Below the pieces are notes generated by a model that was not told the DNA's origin, made no database searches, and was given only the letters and a program-made list of their open reading frames with translations. From NCBI GenBank assembly GCA_022823765.1, contig JAJEHK010000107.1, positions 1 through 33,927 on the forward strand: 33,927 bases of DNA, given 5' to 3'. Both the position numbers and the translations under genes were made by a program. The DNA comes from Alphaproteobacteria bacterium. Its GTDB lineage: Bacteria > Pseudomonadota > Alphaproteobacteria > SP197. Each line of letters opens with the position of its first letter. Positions within the stretch are counted from its first letter, which is position 1. Positions 24,471 through 33,089 of this stretch are shown here, in pieces.

Positions 24471-27400
24471 ATGATTTCCCAGGCCTGGTCCGGACTGACA
24501 GCGCCGGAGTCGGTCCCCGAAAGCGTCGAGCTTCTCTGGCAACGATGGCAGGCGGCAGCCGAACGAATTCGTGACGAGGAGTTGAGGGCGCAGGCTCTCG
24601 ATCTGCGCCCCGCCGGCGAAGGAATTCTCGATCCCCTCTTCCGCCACAGCCCCTACCTGTCACGCTGTGTGACGGTCGATCCCGTGTTCGCCATGACGCT
24701 GATCAGCGCCGGCCCGGATGTCGCCCTTGATGAGGCCATCGCCATGGCGCAACCGGACATCGAAGGGGAATCCGAAAAGGAACTCATGACCCGCCTGAGA
24801 CGTGCCAAGCGGCGCGTCCACCTCACCGCCGGCCTCGCCGACATCTCGTCCCTTTGGTCTCTCGAGCAGGTCACAGGCAACCTCTCGCAATTTGCCGAAA
24901 CCGCCCTCCGGACGGCCTGCCGGCACCTCTTGCGGGCGCTTCACGAGAGGGAAAGGCTTGCCCTGGCTGATCCCACGGACGCGGAAACGACGTGCGGGCT
25001 TTTCGTACTCGGCATGGGCAAGCTTGGCGCCGGAGAGCTCAACTATTCCAGCGATATCGATCTCATCATTCTCTTTGATCCTGAAATCGTGCCAACCACC
25101 GGGGCCGAGGACCTGCAGAGGACGATGACGCGTTTCGCCCAGGGGCTGACGCGAATCATCGATGCACAGACGGCCGACGGCTATGTCTTTCGCACGGACC
25201 TGAGACTGCGTCCCGACCCGTCGTCAACGCCCCCGGCCATCTCCACTGTCTCCGCCGGGACCTACTACCGCGAATCGGCGCGCAACTGGGAGCGCGCGGC
25301 CATGATCAAGGCTCGCACCGTGGCAGGAGATACGGCAAGGGGAGAGATCTTTCTCGAAGCCCTGCAGCCCTTCATCTGGAGACGTCACCTTGATTTCGCG
25401 GCCATGCAGGATATCCGGACCATCAAGCAGCAGATCGACTCGTCACGTTCACGCGACGGCGGAACGTTCTTGGGACGCAATGTCAAGCTCGGCGGCGGCG
25501 GGATTCGCGAGATCGAATTCTATGTACAGGCGCAGCAGTTGATCTGGGGCGGACGCGAACCCGCCCTGCGAACCAGGGGAACCTGCGAAACGCTCGACAT
25601 CCTGGTTGCAGGCGGACACGTGACTCACGGAGCGGCCATTGAACTGAAAGAGGCCTACCGCTTTCTGCGCACTCTCGAGCACCGGCTGCAGATGGTCGAC
25701 GACCGCCAGACCCACAGCCTTCCCGAGACCGCGGAAGGCATTGGGAACATTGCGGCTTTCTCGGGATTCTCTGACGTTGAAGCGCTGGAATGCTCGTTTC
25801 TCGAAGCTGTGGCCGTCGTCGAAAGGCACTACGCCAATCTCTTTGCGGAAAGGTCGGAGAGCGTCCGGCAACAGCCGATGGATTTCACCGGAGATGCGGT
25901 GGATGACACAACGCGCCAAAGCCTCGCTGCGTTGGGCTACCGGGAGCCCGAAAGCGCCGCCGCCACCGTTCTTGCGTGGAAGGCGGGGCCATACCCGGCA
26001 CTACGGGCTCCGCAATCCACCGAACACCTGATGCGCCTTGCCCCGTCTGCTCTCGCCGTATTCGCCGGATTGCGCGACTGCGACGGCGTTCTGATGAAGT
26101 TCGACGAATTCCTGTCCCGCCTGCCCGCCGGCACATCATTTCTTTCTCTCGTCGCCGCCCACCCACACCTTCTGGAGCTGCTCGGCGAGATCCTGGGAGT
26201 GGCGCCATACCTGTCACGCTGGCTGACCCGCAAACCGGCACTGCTGGACAGTGTCCTTGCCCGCGAGTTCACCGATCTTTCCTTCGATGACGAAGACCTT
26301 GAAGCCGAGATCGCCGAAACCGCCCGCCGGGGCCTGGTGCGCCTGTTCTATACCCTCGAACTCGACAGGGACGAGATGGCGTCCCAGCTTGCCGAAGCCA
26401 CCGGCAGGGCAAGGGACTTCCAGGACGTGCTTGACGAAGTCAGGCGGTGGGCAAACGACAAGGTCTTCCAGATCGGCGTGCACCTGCTCGAGGGCATGCT
26501 GACTCCCGTCGAGGCCGCCCGCCCCCTCTCCGACATAGCCGACGCTTGCATCGCCGCCCTGCTGCCTGTCGTCGAACGGGAATTCGAGGCGGACCATGGC
26601 CGTGTTCCCGGAGGCGCCTTTGCGATCGTCGCCTTCGGAAAACTCGGCAGTCGGGAGATGACGGTGAGTTCCGACCTCGATCTCATGTTTCTTTACGACC
26701 AGAGCGGCAGCGAGGCGATATCGGACGGCCGCAAGCCGCTCCCGGCCACCCAGTACTATGCGCGCCTGTGCCGCCGTCTGATTACCGCAATCACGGCGCC
26801 AACCAGGGAAGGCCGCCTCTATGACGTCGACATGAGACTGCGCCCCTCCGGCAAGGCCGGCCCCATCGCATGTTCCCTCAGTTCCTTCGAGTCCTATCAG
26901 CACGAGAATGCATGGACCTGGGAACACCAGGCCCTCACCAGGGCCCGTGTGGTCGCCGCCAGCGGACAACTTGGCGACGACTTCGCAAGAGTGCGCCAGG
27001 AAGTTCTGACCCTGGCGCGCAGCCCGTCGACCCTCGCCGGCGACGTCATCTCCATGCGGGACCGCATTCGTGAGGAGAACCGGAACCTTGAGGAGACCAT
27101 CAAGCACATGCCAGGGGGGCTTCTCGATGTCGAGTTTATCGCTCAGTACCTGGAACTTCTGCATGCCTCCCACGCTCCGACGGTCCTGGCCGGCAACACC
27201 ATCGGGGTCTTCGAACGGGCCGGCGAACTCTCCCTCATCGCCGACGAGGTCGCCGTCGAACTCGGCGAAACGACGGCACTCTGGAACAATCTCCAGGGCA
27301 TGGCGCGGCTGACCGGGAACGAGTTGACGGTCGGCAGCCTGGCCGACACCGCGCTCATGGAGCGGCTCGGCGGGCAGCTTGTCTCCCACGCCCTTGTCGA

Positions 27401-27473
27401 TTCCGTCGATCATGCAGCCAATCAGGCGCGACACCACTTCGGAGTGATCCTTGGCATCGGCACAAAGACATGA
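24471..27473 (+). CDS. glnE: Bifunctional glutamine synthetase adenylyltransferase / adenylyl-removing enzyme
   Basis: GlnE switches glutamine synthetase off by adding AMP and on by removing it, in response to PII proteins and glutamine. The product has 1000 residues, slightly longer than the E. coli enzyme (946). Two nucleotidyltransferase domains are recognisable: the N-terminal, adenylyl-removing one with GMGKLGAGELNYSSDIDL (D195 and D197 as the DXD metal site), and the C-terminal adenylating one with AFGKLGSREMTVSSDLDLMF (D735 and D737). Other signatures are LRLRPDPSSTPPAIS and DVDMRLRPSGKAGPIA, FYVQAQQLIWG and the KHMPGGLLDVEFIAQYL segment of the second half. The start at 24471 has GGGTGG 3 bases upstream; the upstream region holds no clear promoter. 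Confidence 0.96.
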   Translation: MISQAWSGLTAPESVPESVELLWQRWQAAAERIRDEELRAQALDLRPAGEGILDPLFRHSPYLSRCVTVDPVFAMTLISAGPDVALDEAIAMAQPDIEGESEKELMTRLRRAKRRVHLTAGLADISSLWSLEQVTGNLSQFAETALRTACRHLLRALHERERLALADPTDAETTCGLFVLGMGKLGAGELNYSSDIDLIILFDPEIVPTTGAEDLQRTMTRFAQGLTRIIDAQTADGYVFRTDLRLRPDPSSTPPAISTVSAGTYYRESARNWERAAMIKARTVAGDTARGEIFLEALQPFIWRRHLDFAAMQDIRTIKQQIDSSRSRDGGTFLGRNVKLGGGGIREIEFYVQAQQLIWGGREPALRTRGTCETLDILVAGGHVTHGAAIELKEAYRFLRTLEHRLQMVDDRQTHSLPETAEGIGNIAAFSGFSDVEALECSFLEAVAVVERHYANLFAERSESVRQQPMDFTGDAVDDTTRQSLAALGYREPESAAATVLAWKAGPYPALRAPQSTEHLMRLAPSALAVFAGLRDCDGVLMKFDEFLSRLPAGTSFLSLVAAHPHLLELLGEILGVAPYLSRWLTRKPALLDSVLAREFTDLSFDDEDLEAEIAETARRGLVRLFYTLELDRDEMASQLAEATGRARDFQDVLDEVRRWANDKVFQIGVHLLEGMLTPVEAARPLSDIADACIAALLPVVEREFEADHGRVPGGAFAIVAFGKLGSREMTVSSDLDLMFLYDQSGSEAISDGRKPLPATQYYARLCRRLITAITAPTREGRLYDVDMRLRPSGKAGPIACSLSSFESYQHENAWTWEHQALTRARVVAASGQLGDDFARVRQEVLTLARSPSTLAGDVISMRDRIREENRNLEETIKHMPGGLLDVEFIAQYLELLHASHAPTVLAGNTIGVFERAGELSLIADEVAVELGETTALWNNLQGMARLTGNELTVGSLADTALMERLGGQLVSHALVDSVDHAANQARHHFGVILGIGTKT

Positions 27474-27493
27474 GCGACAGACATGAGCGACAG
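27468..27493 (+). repeat. 13-bp perfect tandem repeat over the glnE stop
   Basis: ACATGAGCGACAG occurs twice in direct succession. The first copy contains the glnE stop codon (TGA at 27471-27473). It may be a slippage duplication; no function is evident. Confidence 0.8.
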
Positions 27494-27495
27494 GC

Positions 27496-27524
27496 TTGAA
27501 CAGAGGACAGTGGCGTTCTAGGTT
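27496..27524 (+). promoter_or_regulatory. Candidate promoter of the partner-switching operon
   Basis: TTGAAC (27496-27501) and TAGGTT (27519-27524) are separated by 17 bases, upstream of the STAS gene by about 140 bases. The rest of the 190-base gap 27474-27663 holds a 14-bp perfect palindrome, CTGCCGATCGGCAG (27555-27568), which could be an operator. The -10 match is weak. Confidence 0.3.
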
Positions 27525-27663
27525 TCGCTGCATGATCATCGGGAGTACCGGAGGCTGCCGATCGGCAGGAAGGCTGCGGCATTCCGTTTCAACCTCGGGG
27601 AACCATCCAATTCCCTGACGTACAAGCCACTTCAGCGCCAACAGGAGAAAGCGGGTCTCAACC

Positions 27664-28005
27664 ATGGAAGTCAGGACAGAGCAAGAGGACGATGTCCTTG
27701 TCACCACCGTCAACGGCCGCATAGACAGCGCCACGGTCAGCGAGTTCCAGCACCTGATGGAAAGGGCCATCACCGATGACATCAGGAGAGTCATCGTCGA
27801 CTTCGAGAATCTGAGCTACATCAACAGCGCTGGTCTGAGGGCGGTTCTCGTGATCACCAAGAACCTGTGGACGCGCAATGCGAAGCTGGCGCTCCATTCG
27901 CTGCAACCATCCATCCAGGAAGTTTTTTCCATCGCCGGATTCGACAAGATCATCCAGGTGTGCGCCGACAAGGCTGAGGCACTTGACGCAACCCAGGAAA
28001 AGTAA
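27664..28005 (+). CDS. STAS-domain anti-sigma factor antagonist (RsbV/SpoIIAA-like)
   Basis: A 113-residue protein that looks like one STAS domain. VLVTTVNGRIDSATVSEFQHLMER, VIVDFENLSYINSAGLRAVLVITKNLW and IIQVCADKAEALDA match the family, and serine 55 in INSAGL is at the place where an RsbW-type kinase phosphorylates such proteins. In the unphosphorylated form these proteins bind the kinase and free its target. It heads the five-gene plus-strand cluster and is 47 bases before the receiver-phosphatase gene. The promoter is uncertain. The ribosome binding site AGGAG sits about 16 bases upstream, which is longer than ideal. Confidence 0.9.
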   Translation: MEVRTEQEDDVLVTTVNGRIDSATVSEFQHLMERAITDDIRRVIVDFENLSYINSAGLRAVLVITKNLWTRNAKLALHSLQPSIQEVFSIAGFDKIIQVCADKAEALDATQEK

Positions 28006-28052
28006 GGTCGCATCACCCGTTTCCCCTGGCTTAACTTGATCATGGGCGCCAC

Positions 28053-29210
28053 ATGACCGAACCGCGCAAGATACTTGTCGTTGACGATGAACCGGATCTC
28101 GAACGCCTGATGCTGCAGCGGATGCGCCGGGAGATCAGACGCGGGAAGTTTCACTTCACATTTGCCGGCAACGGTATTGAGGCTCTTGCGGCGCTCAACA
28201 AGGACCCCGAGATCGAGATGGTTCTCTCGGACATCAACATGCCCGAGATGGACGGCCTGACACTGCTTGAACAAATTCCCAAGGTAGACCCGAACATCCG
28301 GTCGGTGATTGTTTCCGCCTACGGCGACATGAAGAACATTCGCACCGCCATGAATCGCGGCGCCTTCGATTTCGTGACCAAGCCGCTAGATTTCGACGAT
28401 CTGAGGGTCACCATCGATCGCACACTGCGGCATCTCGAGATGCTCCGCGAAGCTTTGCAGTCGCGCGACAAACTCGTCGCCCTGGAGAACGAACTCAGCG
28501 TCGGACGCGCGATGCAACAGGCGATCCTTCCAACGAGTTTCCCGGAGTCGCAGACTTACCAGGTCTTTGCCAACATGGAACCCGCCCGGGACGTCGGCGG
28601 AGATTTCTTCGATATCCTCCACCTGCCTGACGACAGGATCGGACTGTCCATTGCGGATGTCTCCGGCAAGGGCGTCCCCGCAGCCCTCTTCATGATGTCG
28701 AGCCGCACCCTTCTCAAGGGCGCCGCGGTTGGAAGAACCTCGCCAAGTGAGGTGCTGCAGGAAGTCAACGACCTGCTGAACGAGAACAACGAGACCTCAA
28801 TGTTTGTGACGCTGTTCTTCGCCATCTTCGACCCCGCCTCGGGCATGCTCACCTTTGCCAATGCGGGGCACAATCCCCCACTCATCATTCACGCGGATGG
28901 CAGCCACACGCAGTTCGGCACCACCGCCGGCGTGGCACTCGGGGTCGTGCCGGGAATCGAGTACACGCAACAGCAGATCCGCTTGCAGTCCGGCGACATG
29001 GCCGTCTTCTACACCGACGGCGTGACGGAGGCTGAAAACGAGGACCAGGAACAGTTCGGTCTGGAACAGCTGACAACGCTGTTCAGCGAGTCCGCGCCGA
29101 CGAGTGCCAAGGAAGCCAACCATGCCGTGTTCCGGGCAGTTGAGGCTTTCTCGGGGAACGCCCCGCAATTCGACGACATCACCTGTCTCACTCTCTACCG
29201 TTCGGGGTGA
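28053..29210 (+). CDS. Receiver-PP2C phosphatase (RsbU/SpoIIE-type response regulator)
   Basis: The 385 residues combine an N-terminal receiver domain (about 6-122) with a C-terminal SpoIIE/PP2C phosphatase (about 145-383). The receiver has the acidic pair D11-D12, phospho-acceptor D60 in VLSDINMP, the serine S88 and lysine K110 in VTKPLDF. A helical linker follows (LREALQSRDKLVALENEL). The phosphatase contains RDVGGDFFDI, LSIADVSGKGVPAALFMM, FANAGHNPPLI, FYTDGVTEAEN and FDDITCLTL, which hold the metal-binding aspartates of the PP2C fold. Such proteins dephosphorylate STAS antagonists when the receiver is phosphorylated. The adjacent STAS gene and histidine kinase are obvious candidate partners. 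The ATG at 28053 lacks a strong ribosome binding site. Confidence 0.95.
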   Translation: MTEPRKILVVDDEPDLERLMLQRMRREIRRGKFHFTFAGNGIEALAALNKDPEIEMVLSDINMPEMDGLTLLEQIPKVDPNIRSVIVSAYGDMKNIRTAMNRGAFDFVTKPLDFDDLRVTIDRTLRHLEMLREALQSRDKLVALENELSVGRAMQQAILPTSFPESQTYQVFANMEPARDVGGDFFDILHLPDDRIGLSIADVSGKGVPAALFMMSSRTLLKGAAVGRTSPSEVLQEVNDLLNENNETSMFVTLFFAIFDPASGMLTFANAGHNPPLIIHADGSHTQFGTTAGVALGVVPGIEYTQQQIRLQSGDMAVFYTDGVTEAENEDQEQFGLEQLTTLFSESAPTSAKEANHAVFRAVEAFSGNAPQFDDITCLTLYRSG

Positions 29211-29214
29211 TGGT

Positions 29215-29634
29215 GTGACAGCCAGCACGACCCTCGTCATCAAGACGGCCATCGAGGAACTGCAGAAGATCGAGACCGCCGTGGACGAGATCTCCGGCGC
29301 CGAGGGCTGGCAGCCGGATATCGAGTTCAAGATCAGACTGGTCCTCGATGAACTCTGCACCAACGTGGTGAACTACGCCCACCGCGACGACCTCGATCAC
29401 GACATGACAGTCACGATCGAGTCCGATGACGATGAAGTGAGGGTCGAGATCGTCGACGATGGCGATCCCTTCAATCCCCTGGAGGATGCCCCGGAACCCG
29501 ACACGGAATCGGCACTGATAGACCGCAAGATTGGCGGACTCGGCGTCTATTTCGTCAAGACGCTCGTGGATGACGCCCGTTACTGGCGCGTTGACGACAA
29601 GAACCACGTGGCGCTCTCCAAACGGAGGAGTTGA
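29215..29634 (+). CDS. RsbW/SpoIIAB-like ATP-binding anti-sigma serine kinase
   Basis: The 139-residue product is a single GHKL ATPase domain. It has the N-box DELCTNVVNYAH (about residue 44-55), the G1-type DDGDPFNP motif (about 82-89) and IGGLGVYFVKTLVDDARY, matching RsbW and SpoIIAB, which bind ATP and either phosphorylate their STAS antagonist or inhibit a sigma factor. The start is a GTG (29215-29217), four bases after the stop of the phosphatase gene with GGGGTGA just upstream. The next gene begins in the stop codon of this one (TGATG). No sigma factor gene is present in the window, so the target is open. Confidence 0.9.
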   Translation: MTASTTLVIKTAIEELQKIETAVDEISGAEGWQPDIEFKIRLVLDELCTNVVNYAHRDDLDHDMTVTIESDDDEVRVEIVDDGDPFNPLEDAPEPDTESALIDRKIGGLGVYFVKTLVDDARYWRVDDKNHVALSKRRS

Positions 29635-30875
29635 TGCAGCGGGCCATACTGCCCCGTTTGTGTGCTGCCGTGCTGGTGCTCGCTGCCAACCTCGCTCATG
29701 CCGACGAAGCGGGTGTCGATAACGATTCCGTCACGTTCGGACAGTCGGCTGCCTTCAGCGGACCGGCACAGGATCTTGGCATTGAGATGCGCCGGGGCAT
29801 CGAAATGGCATTCGCGGAAGCCAACGAGACAGGCGGCGTCTTCGGCCGCGCCCTTGAACTTGTCTCACTTGATGACGCCTACGAGCCGGAAGCCGCGATC
29901 GCCAATACGATGGAACTGATCACAGAGGAGAACGTGTTCGCCCTGATCGGAGCCGTCGGCACGCCGACTTCAAGATCTGCCGTCCCGGTTGCCCATGCCG
30001 AAGACGTTCCCTATATCGCGCCCTTCACGGGCGCTGCCTTCCTGCGTGACCGCCAGTGGAGCAACGTGATCAACCTGAGGGCGTCCTACTATCAGGAAAC
30101 CGAGAAGATCGTCGATTTCCTCACCACGTCGCTGGGTATCGACCGCATCGGAGTTTTCTACCAGGACGATTCATTCGGCCAAGCCGGGCTGCGCGGCGTC
30201 CAGATCGCTCTGGAGCGGCGCGGTCTCCAGATGGTCGGGACCGGCGTCTATCCGCGCAACACCAGGGCGGTCAAGACGGGGCTTCTTGATCTGCGGTCGG
30301 CCAACCCCGATGCGGTTGTGCTCATTGGCGCCTATCAACCGGTGGCCCGTTTCATCGCCTGGGCGAAGCAGATCGGCTTCGAGCCCCATTTCATGACCAT
30401 CTCGTTTGTCGGCAGCAATGCACTCATCGAAGAACTCGGACCCGCAAGCAGCGGCATATTCGTGACCCAGGTTGTTCCACCACCGCACGGCAACGAAAGC
30501 GCTGTCATCATTGAAGACGGGCTTCTTCACAGCGTCGGCGCCGACACCACCGACACCAGCCTGCCGATTGTCGAACACTACCGGCAGCTTCTGGCGAGGA
30601 TGTATCCGCAGACGCCGCCCGGCTTCGTTTCACTCGAAGGCTACCTGGCGGGTCGCCTGGTCGTCAGTATCCTGGAGAGCTGTGGCGTATCTCCTGATCG
30701 CGCCTGTTTCCTCGAGACCATGACCTACCACCATGTCATCGACCTTGGGGGGTTCTCGGTCCGGTTCGGATACGACAACCAGGGGTCCGACGCGGTCTAC
30801 CTGACAGTCGTCGATGATCAGGGCCGCTACCGGAAGGTCGTCGAAACAGCAGGTGACGCCGGCGGCGGGGAATGA
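29634..30875 (+). CDS. Secreted periplasmic binding protein, branched-chain-amino-acid-binding (type 1 PBP) fold
   Basis: The 413-residue protein begins MQRAILPRLCAAVLVLAANLAHADEAG, a Sec signal peptide likely cut after AHA (about residue 23). The mature part fits the LivJ-type fold: VTFGQSAAFSGPAQDLGIEMRRGIEMAFAEANETGGVFGR, LIGAVGTPTSRSAVPVAHAEDVPYIAPFTGA, then SIDRIGVFYQDDSFGQAG-like residues and NPDAVVLIGAYQPVARFIAWAKQIG. Such proteins usually serve ABC importers, but no permease or ATPase is near; instead it sits between the RsbW-like kinase and the histidine kinase, overlapping the latter by 4 bases. A sensory partner role, as for TorT with TorS, is inferred. GGAGG stands five bases before the ATG (a TTG at 29631 is less likely). 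Ligand unknown. Confidence 0.85.
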   Translation: MQRAILPRLCAAVLVLAANLAHADEAGVDNDSVTFGQSAAFSGPAQDLGIEMRRGIEMAFAEANETGGVFGRALELVSLDDAYEPEAAIANTMELITEENVFALIGAVGTPTSRSAVPVAHAEDVPYIAPFTGAAFLRDRQWSNVINLRASYYQETEKIVDFLTTSLGIDRIGVFYQDDSFGQAGLRGVQIALERRGLQMVGTGVYPRNTRAVKTGLLDLRSANPDAVVLIGAYQPVARFIAWAKQIGFEPHFMTISFVGSNALIEELGPASSGIFVTQVVPPPHGNESAVIIEDGLLHSVGADTTDTSLPIVEHYRQLLARMYPQTPPGFVSLEGYLAGRLVVSILESCGVSPDRACFLETMTYHHVIDLGGFSVRFGYDNQGSDAVYLTVVDDQGRYRKVVETAGDAGGGE

Positions 30876-33058
30876 CGATGTTCCGGCGCCTCTACAATCT
30901 GCGCTCGCGTATCTCGGCGCAGCTCACCATCGCCATCATGGGAGCAGTGGCCATGACGGTCATCTCCGGCATGGTGGGCTGGTACTCCTTTGATCGCGTG
31001 GCGGATGCCCAACGGCGCGTCAGCGAGGGAACGGTTCCGGCCATTGCCGCTGCATTCGGTATCGCCCAGCAAAGCGGCGCCCTGGCAGCGGCGGCGCCGA
31101 AGCTTGCCGCGGCCAGCACGCAACTTGACCTGACCTACGCCGGTTTCGAGATTCAGCAGAATCGCGAAGAGTTCGCCAGGCAACTGCAGTTGCTGGAGGA
31201 GCTCGGCGGCGACGAGGAGCATTTCCAGCCAATCCGCACCCAGGGACGTGCTCTGGTCAGCACCATCGTCGACATAGAAGACCTGATGTGGAACCTCTTC
31301 GCATTCGAGGCATCACGCCAGCGTCTCAGGGACCGGATGGCGGTACTCTCCAGGGAATTCAATCACTTTCTCGCTCCCGCCATCGACGACCAGTTGTTCT
31401 ATGCCATGACCGGCTACCGGGTTCTCGGTGAAGTGCCGATGGTTCGGACCCACGCCTTCACCGACAGCGAGATACTGCGTTACCGAACCCTCTCGGAAGT
31501 CCATTCCGGCACAACGGTGGCGTTCGAGATCCTGGCGACGGTCTTCAACACGTCCAGCATCACACTTCTCGAGCCACTCAGGGAAAGGTTCGAAGCTGTC
31601 AGAAGGGGGATTCACAACAACATCAACACCCTTCCCGACGGCGAAGAGAGACGACTCCTCGACAATCTCTTCACCGAAATGGACCGGCTTGGCAGCGGCG
31701 AGGGCAGTGGTTTCGACATTCGTCAACGGGAGCTCGAGGCCGAGATCGAACTCCAGGAAACCCTGGAGTTGAACCAGTCACTGGCACTCAACCTGGTCAA
31801 CAACGTCGAGAAACTGGTCAGCGTAGCCGAAGACGCCGCCATCAATGCGACCGCGGCTTCCGAGGATGCCATCCTGACCGGGCGCAATCTCCTGATCGGC
31901 ATCAGTTTGGCCAGTTTCGTAGGGGCTGCGCTGATCTCCTGGCTCTATGTCGGCCGCGGCCTCATCCGGCGACTTTCACTGTTGTCGGACCACATGCGGG
32001 TCATGGCGAAGGGTGACCTGGAGAGAGAGATCGAGGTACGTGGCAGTGACGAGATTGCAGAGATGTCCTCTGCACTGGAGGTGTTCCGGCAGCATGCCCT
32101 TGAGGTTCAGCGACTCAATCTCGTCGAAAAGATGGCCAACGAACTGAAGGCGAAGAACGAACTTATCGAGACAGCCCTCAACGATCTCGAGAAGGCCCAG
32201 GACCAGATTGTCATGCGCGAGAAACTCGCGGCACTCGGTGAACTCACCGCCGGTGTCGCCCACGAGATCCGCAATCCGCTCAACTTCATCAAGAATTTTG
32301 CCGAAGGCTCGACAGAACTTCTCGAGGAGATGGTGGAGGAGATCGAGGCATTGCTTGCGGATGTTGAAGAAAACGAAGAAACAAAGGAACGCCGTGATCT
32401 CGTCCAGGAGATTGTCGACGACCTGGTCGAGAACACGAGACTCATACGCCAGCATGGCACGCGCGCTGACAGTATTGTGCAGAACATGCTGATGATGGGC
32501 CGTGGATCGGGTGAGCGTCAGCCGGCCGCCATCAATCCACTGGTCGACGAGCATGCCCGTCTCGCCTATCACAGCGCCCGGGCAACGGACACCAACTTCC
32601 AGGCAGAACTCGTCTTTGAACTTGATCCCGAGGTCCCGGAGATGCACATCATTCCCCAGGATATCGGCCGCGTCTTTCTCAATCTGATCGGCAACGCCTG
32701 CTATGCCGCCGATGACCGTCGGCGCAAGGTGCGCGAGGCAGACCCGTCAGCCCGCTTCGACCCGGTTATCCGGATCAGCACCAAGAAGCTGGATGACGGT
32801 GTCGAGATTTCCATTCGAGACAACGGCACCGGCATCCCCGACGATGTCATCGGAAAGATTTTCAACCCCTTCTTCACGACCAAACCGACGGACCAGGGAA
32901 CCGGACTCGGACTCGCGATGTCGAACGACATCATTCGCGAGCACGGCGGCACCATCACGGTCGACTCCGAACCCGATTCCTACACCGAGTTCACCGTGCA
33001 CCTGCCCTTCGACACGACGCCAACCACCAACGATTCTTCTCCGGCCCCGCCCGACTGA
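30872..33058 (+). CDS. Membrane histidine kinase with large helical periplasmic sensor (TorS-like)
   Basis: The 728 residues have a membrane span at about 18-40, a periplasmic region of about 300 residues (41-338) rich in helices with the pattern TVPAIAAAFGIAQQSGALAAAAPKLAAAS that recalls TorS-type sensor domains, a second span (339-361), a HAMP domain (362-415), a coiled coil and the kinase core. The phospho-acceptor is H464 in GVAHEIRNPLNFIKN. A helical acidic segment (about 480-525) lies between the H-box and the ATPase domain, which shows N-box FLNLIGNACYA (N608), DNGTGIP (650-656), FNPFFTTKP and GTGLGLA (677-683). It lacks a receiver or Hpt domain. Its probable partner is the receiver-phosphatase gene, in the same operon. 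It overlaps the binding protein gene by 4 bases. Confidence 0.92.
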   Translation: MTMFRRLYNLRSRISAQLTIAIMGAVAMTVISGMVGWYSFDRVADAQRRVSEGTVPAIAAAFGIAQQSGALAAAAPKLAAASTQLDLTYAGFEIQQNREEFARQLQLLEELGGDEEHFQPIRTQGRALVSTIVDIEDLMWNLFAFEASRQRLRDRMAVLSREFNHFLAPAIDDQLFYAMTGYRVLGEVPMVRTHAFTDSEILRYRTLSEVHSGTTVAFEILATVFNTSSITLLEPLRERFEAVRRGIHNNINTLPDGEERRLLDNLFTEMDRLGSGEGSGFDIRQRELEAEIELQETLELNQSLALNLVNNVEKLVSVAEDAAINATAASEDAILTGRNLLIGISLASFVGAALISWLYVGRGLIRRLSLLSDHMRVMAKGDLEREIEVRGSDEIAEMSSALEVFRQHALEVQRLNLVEKMANELKAKNELIETALNDLEKAQDQIVMREKLAALGELTAGVAHEIRNPLNFIKNFAEGSTELLEEMVEEIEALLADVEENEETKERRDLVQEIVDDLVENTRLIRQHGTRADSIVQNMLMMGRGSGERQPAAINPLVDEHARLAYHSARATDTNFQAELVFELDPEVPEMHIIPQDIGRVFLNLIGNACYAADDRRRKVREADPSARFDPVIRISTKKLDDGVEISIRDNGTGIPDDVIGKIFNPFFTTKPTDQGTGLGLAMSNDIIREHGGTITVDSEPDSYTEFTVHLPFDTTPTTNDSSPAPPD

Positions 33059-33089
33059 TCGGGGCACTGCGGCATCAGCCGAACACGTG

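Noticed and set aside
27599-27622. GGAAC-15-CGTA resembling an EcfG-type (GGAAC-16/17-CGTT) promoter upstream of the STAS gene
   Set aside because: Spacing is one base short and the second box is CGTA, not CGTT. Such partial matches are common in GC-rich sequence.
26214-27794. Long open frame on the minus strand under the end of glnE
   Set aside because: It runs through conserved GlnE coding sequence and has no recognisable motif.
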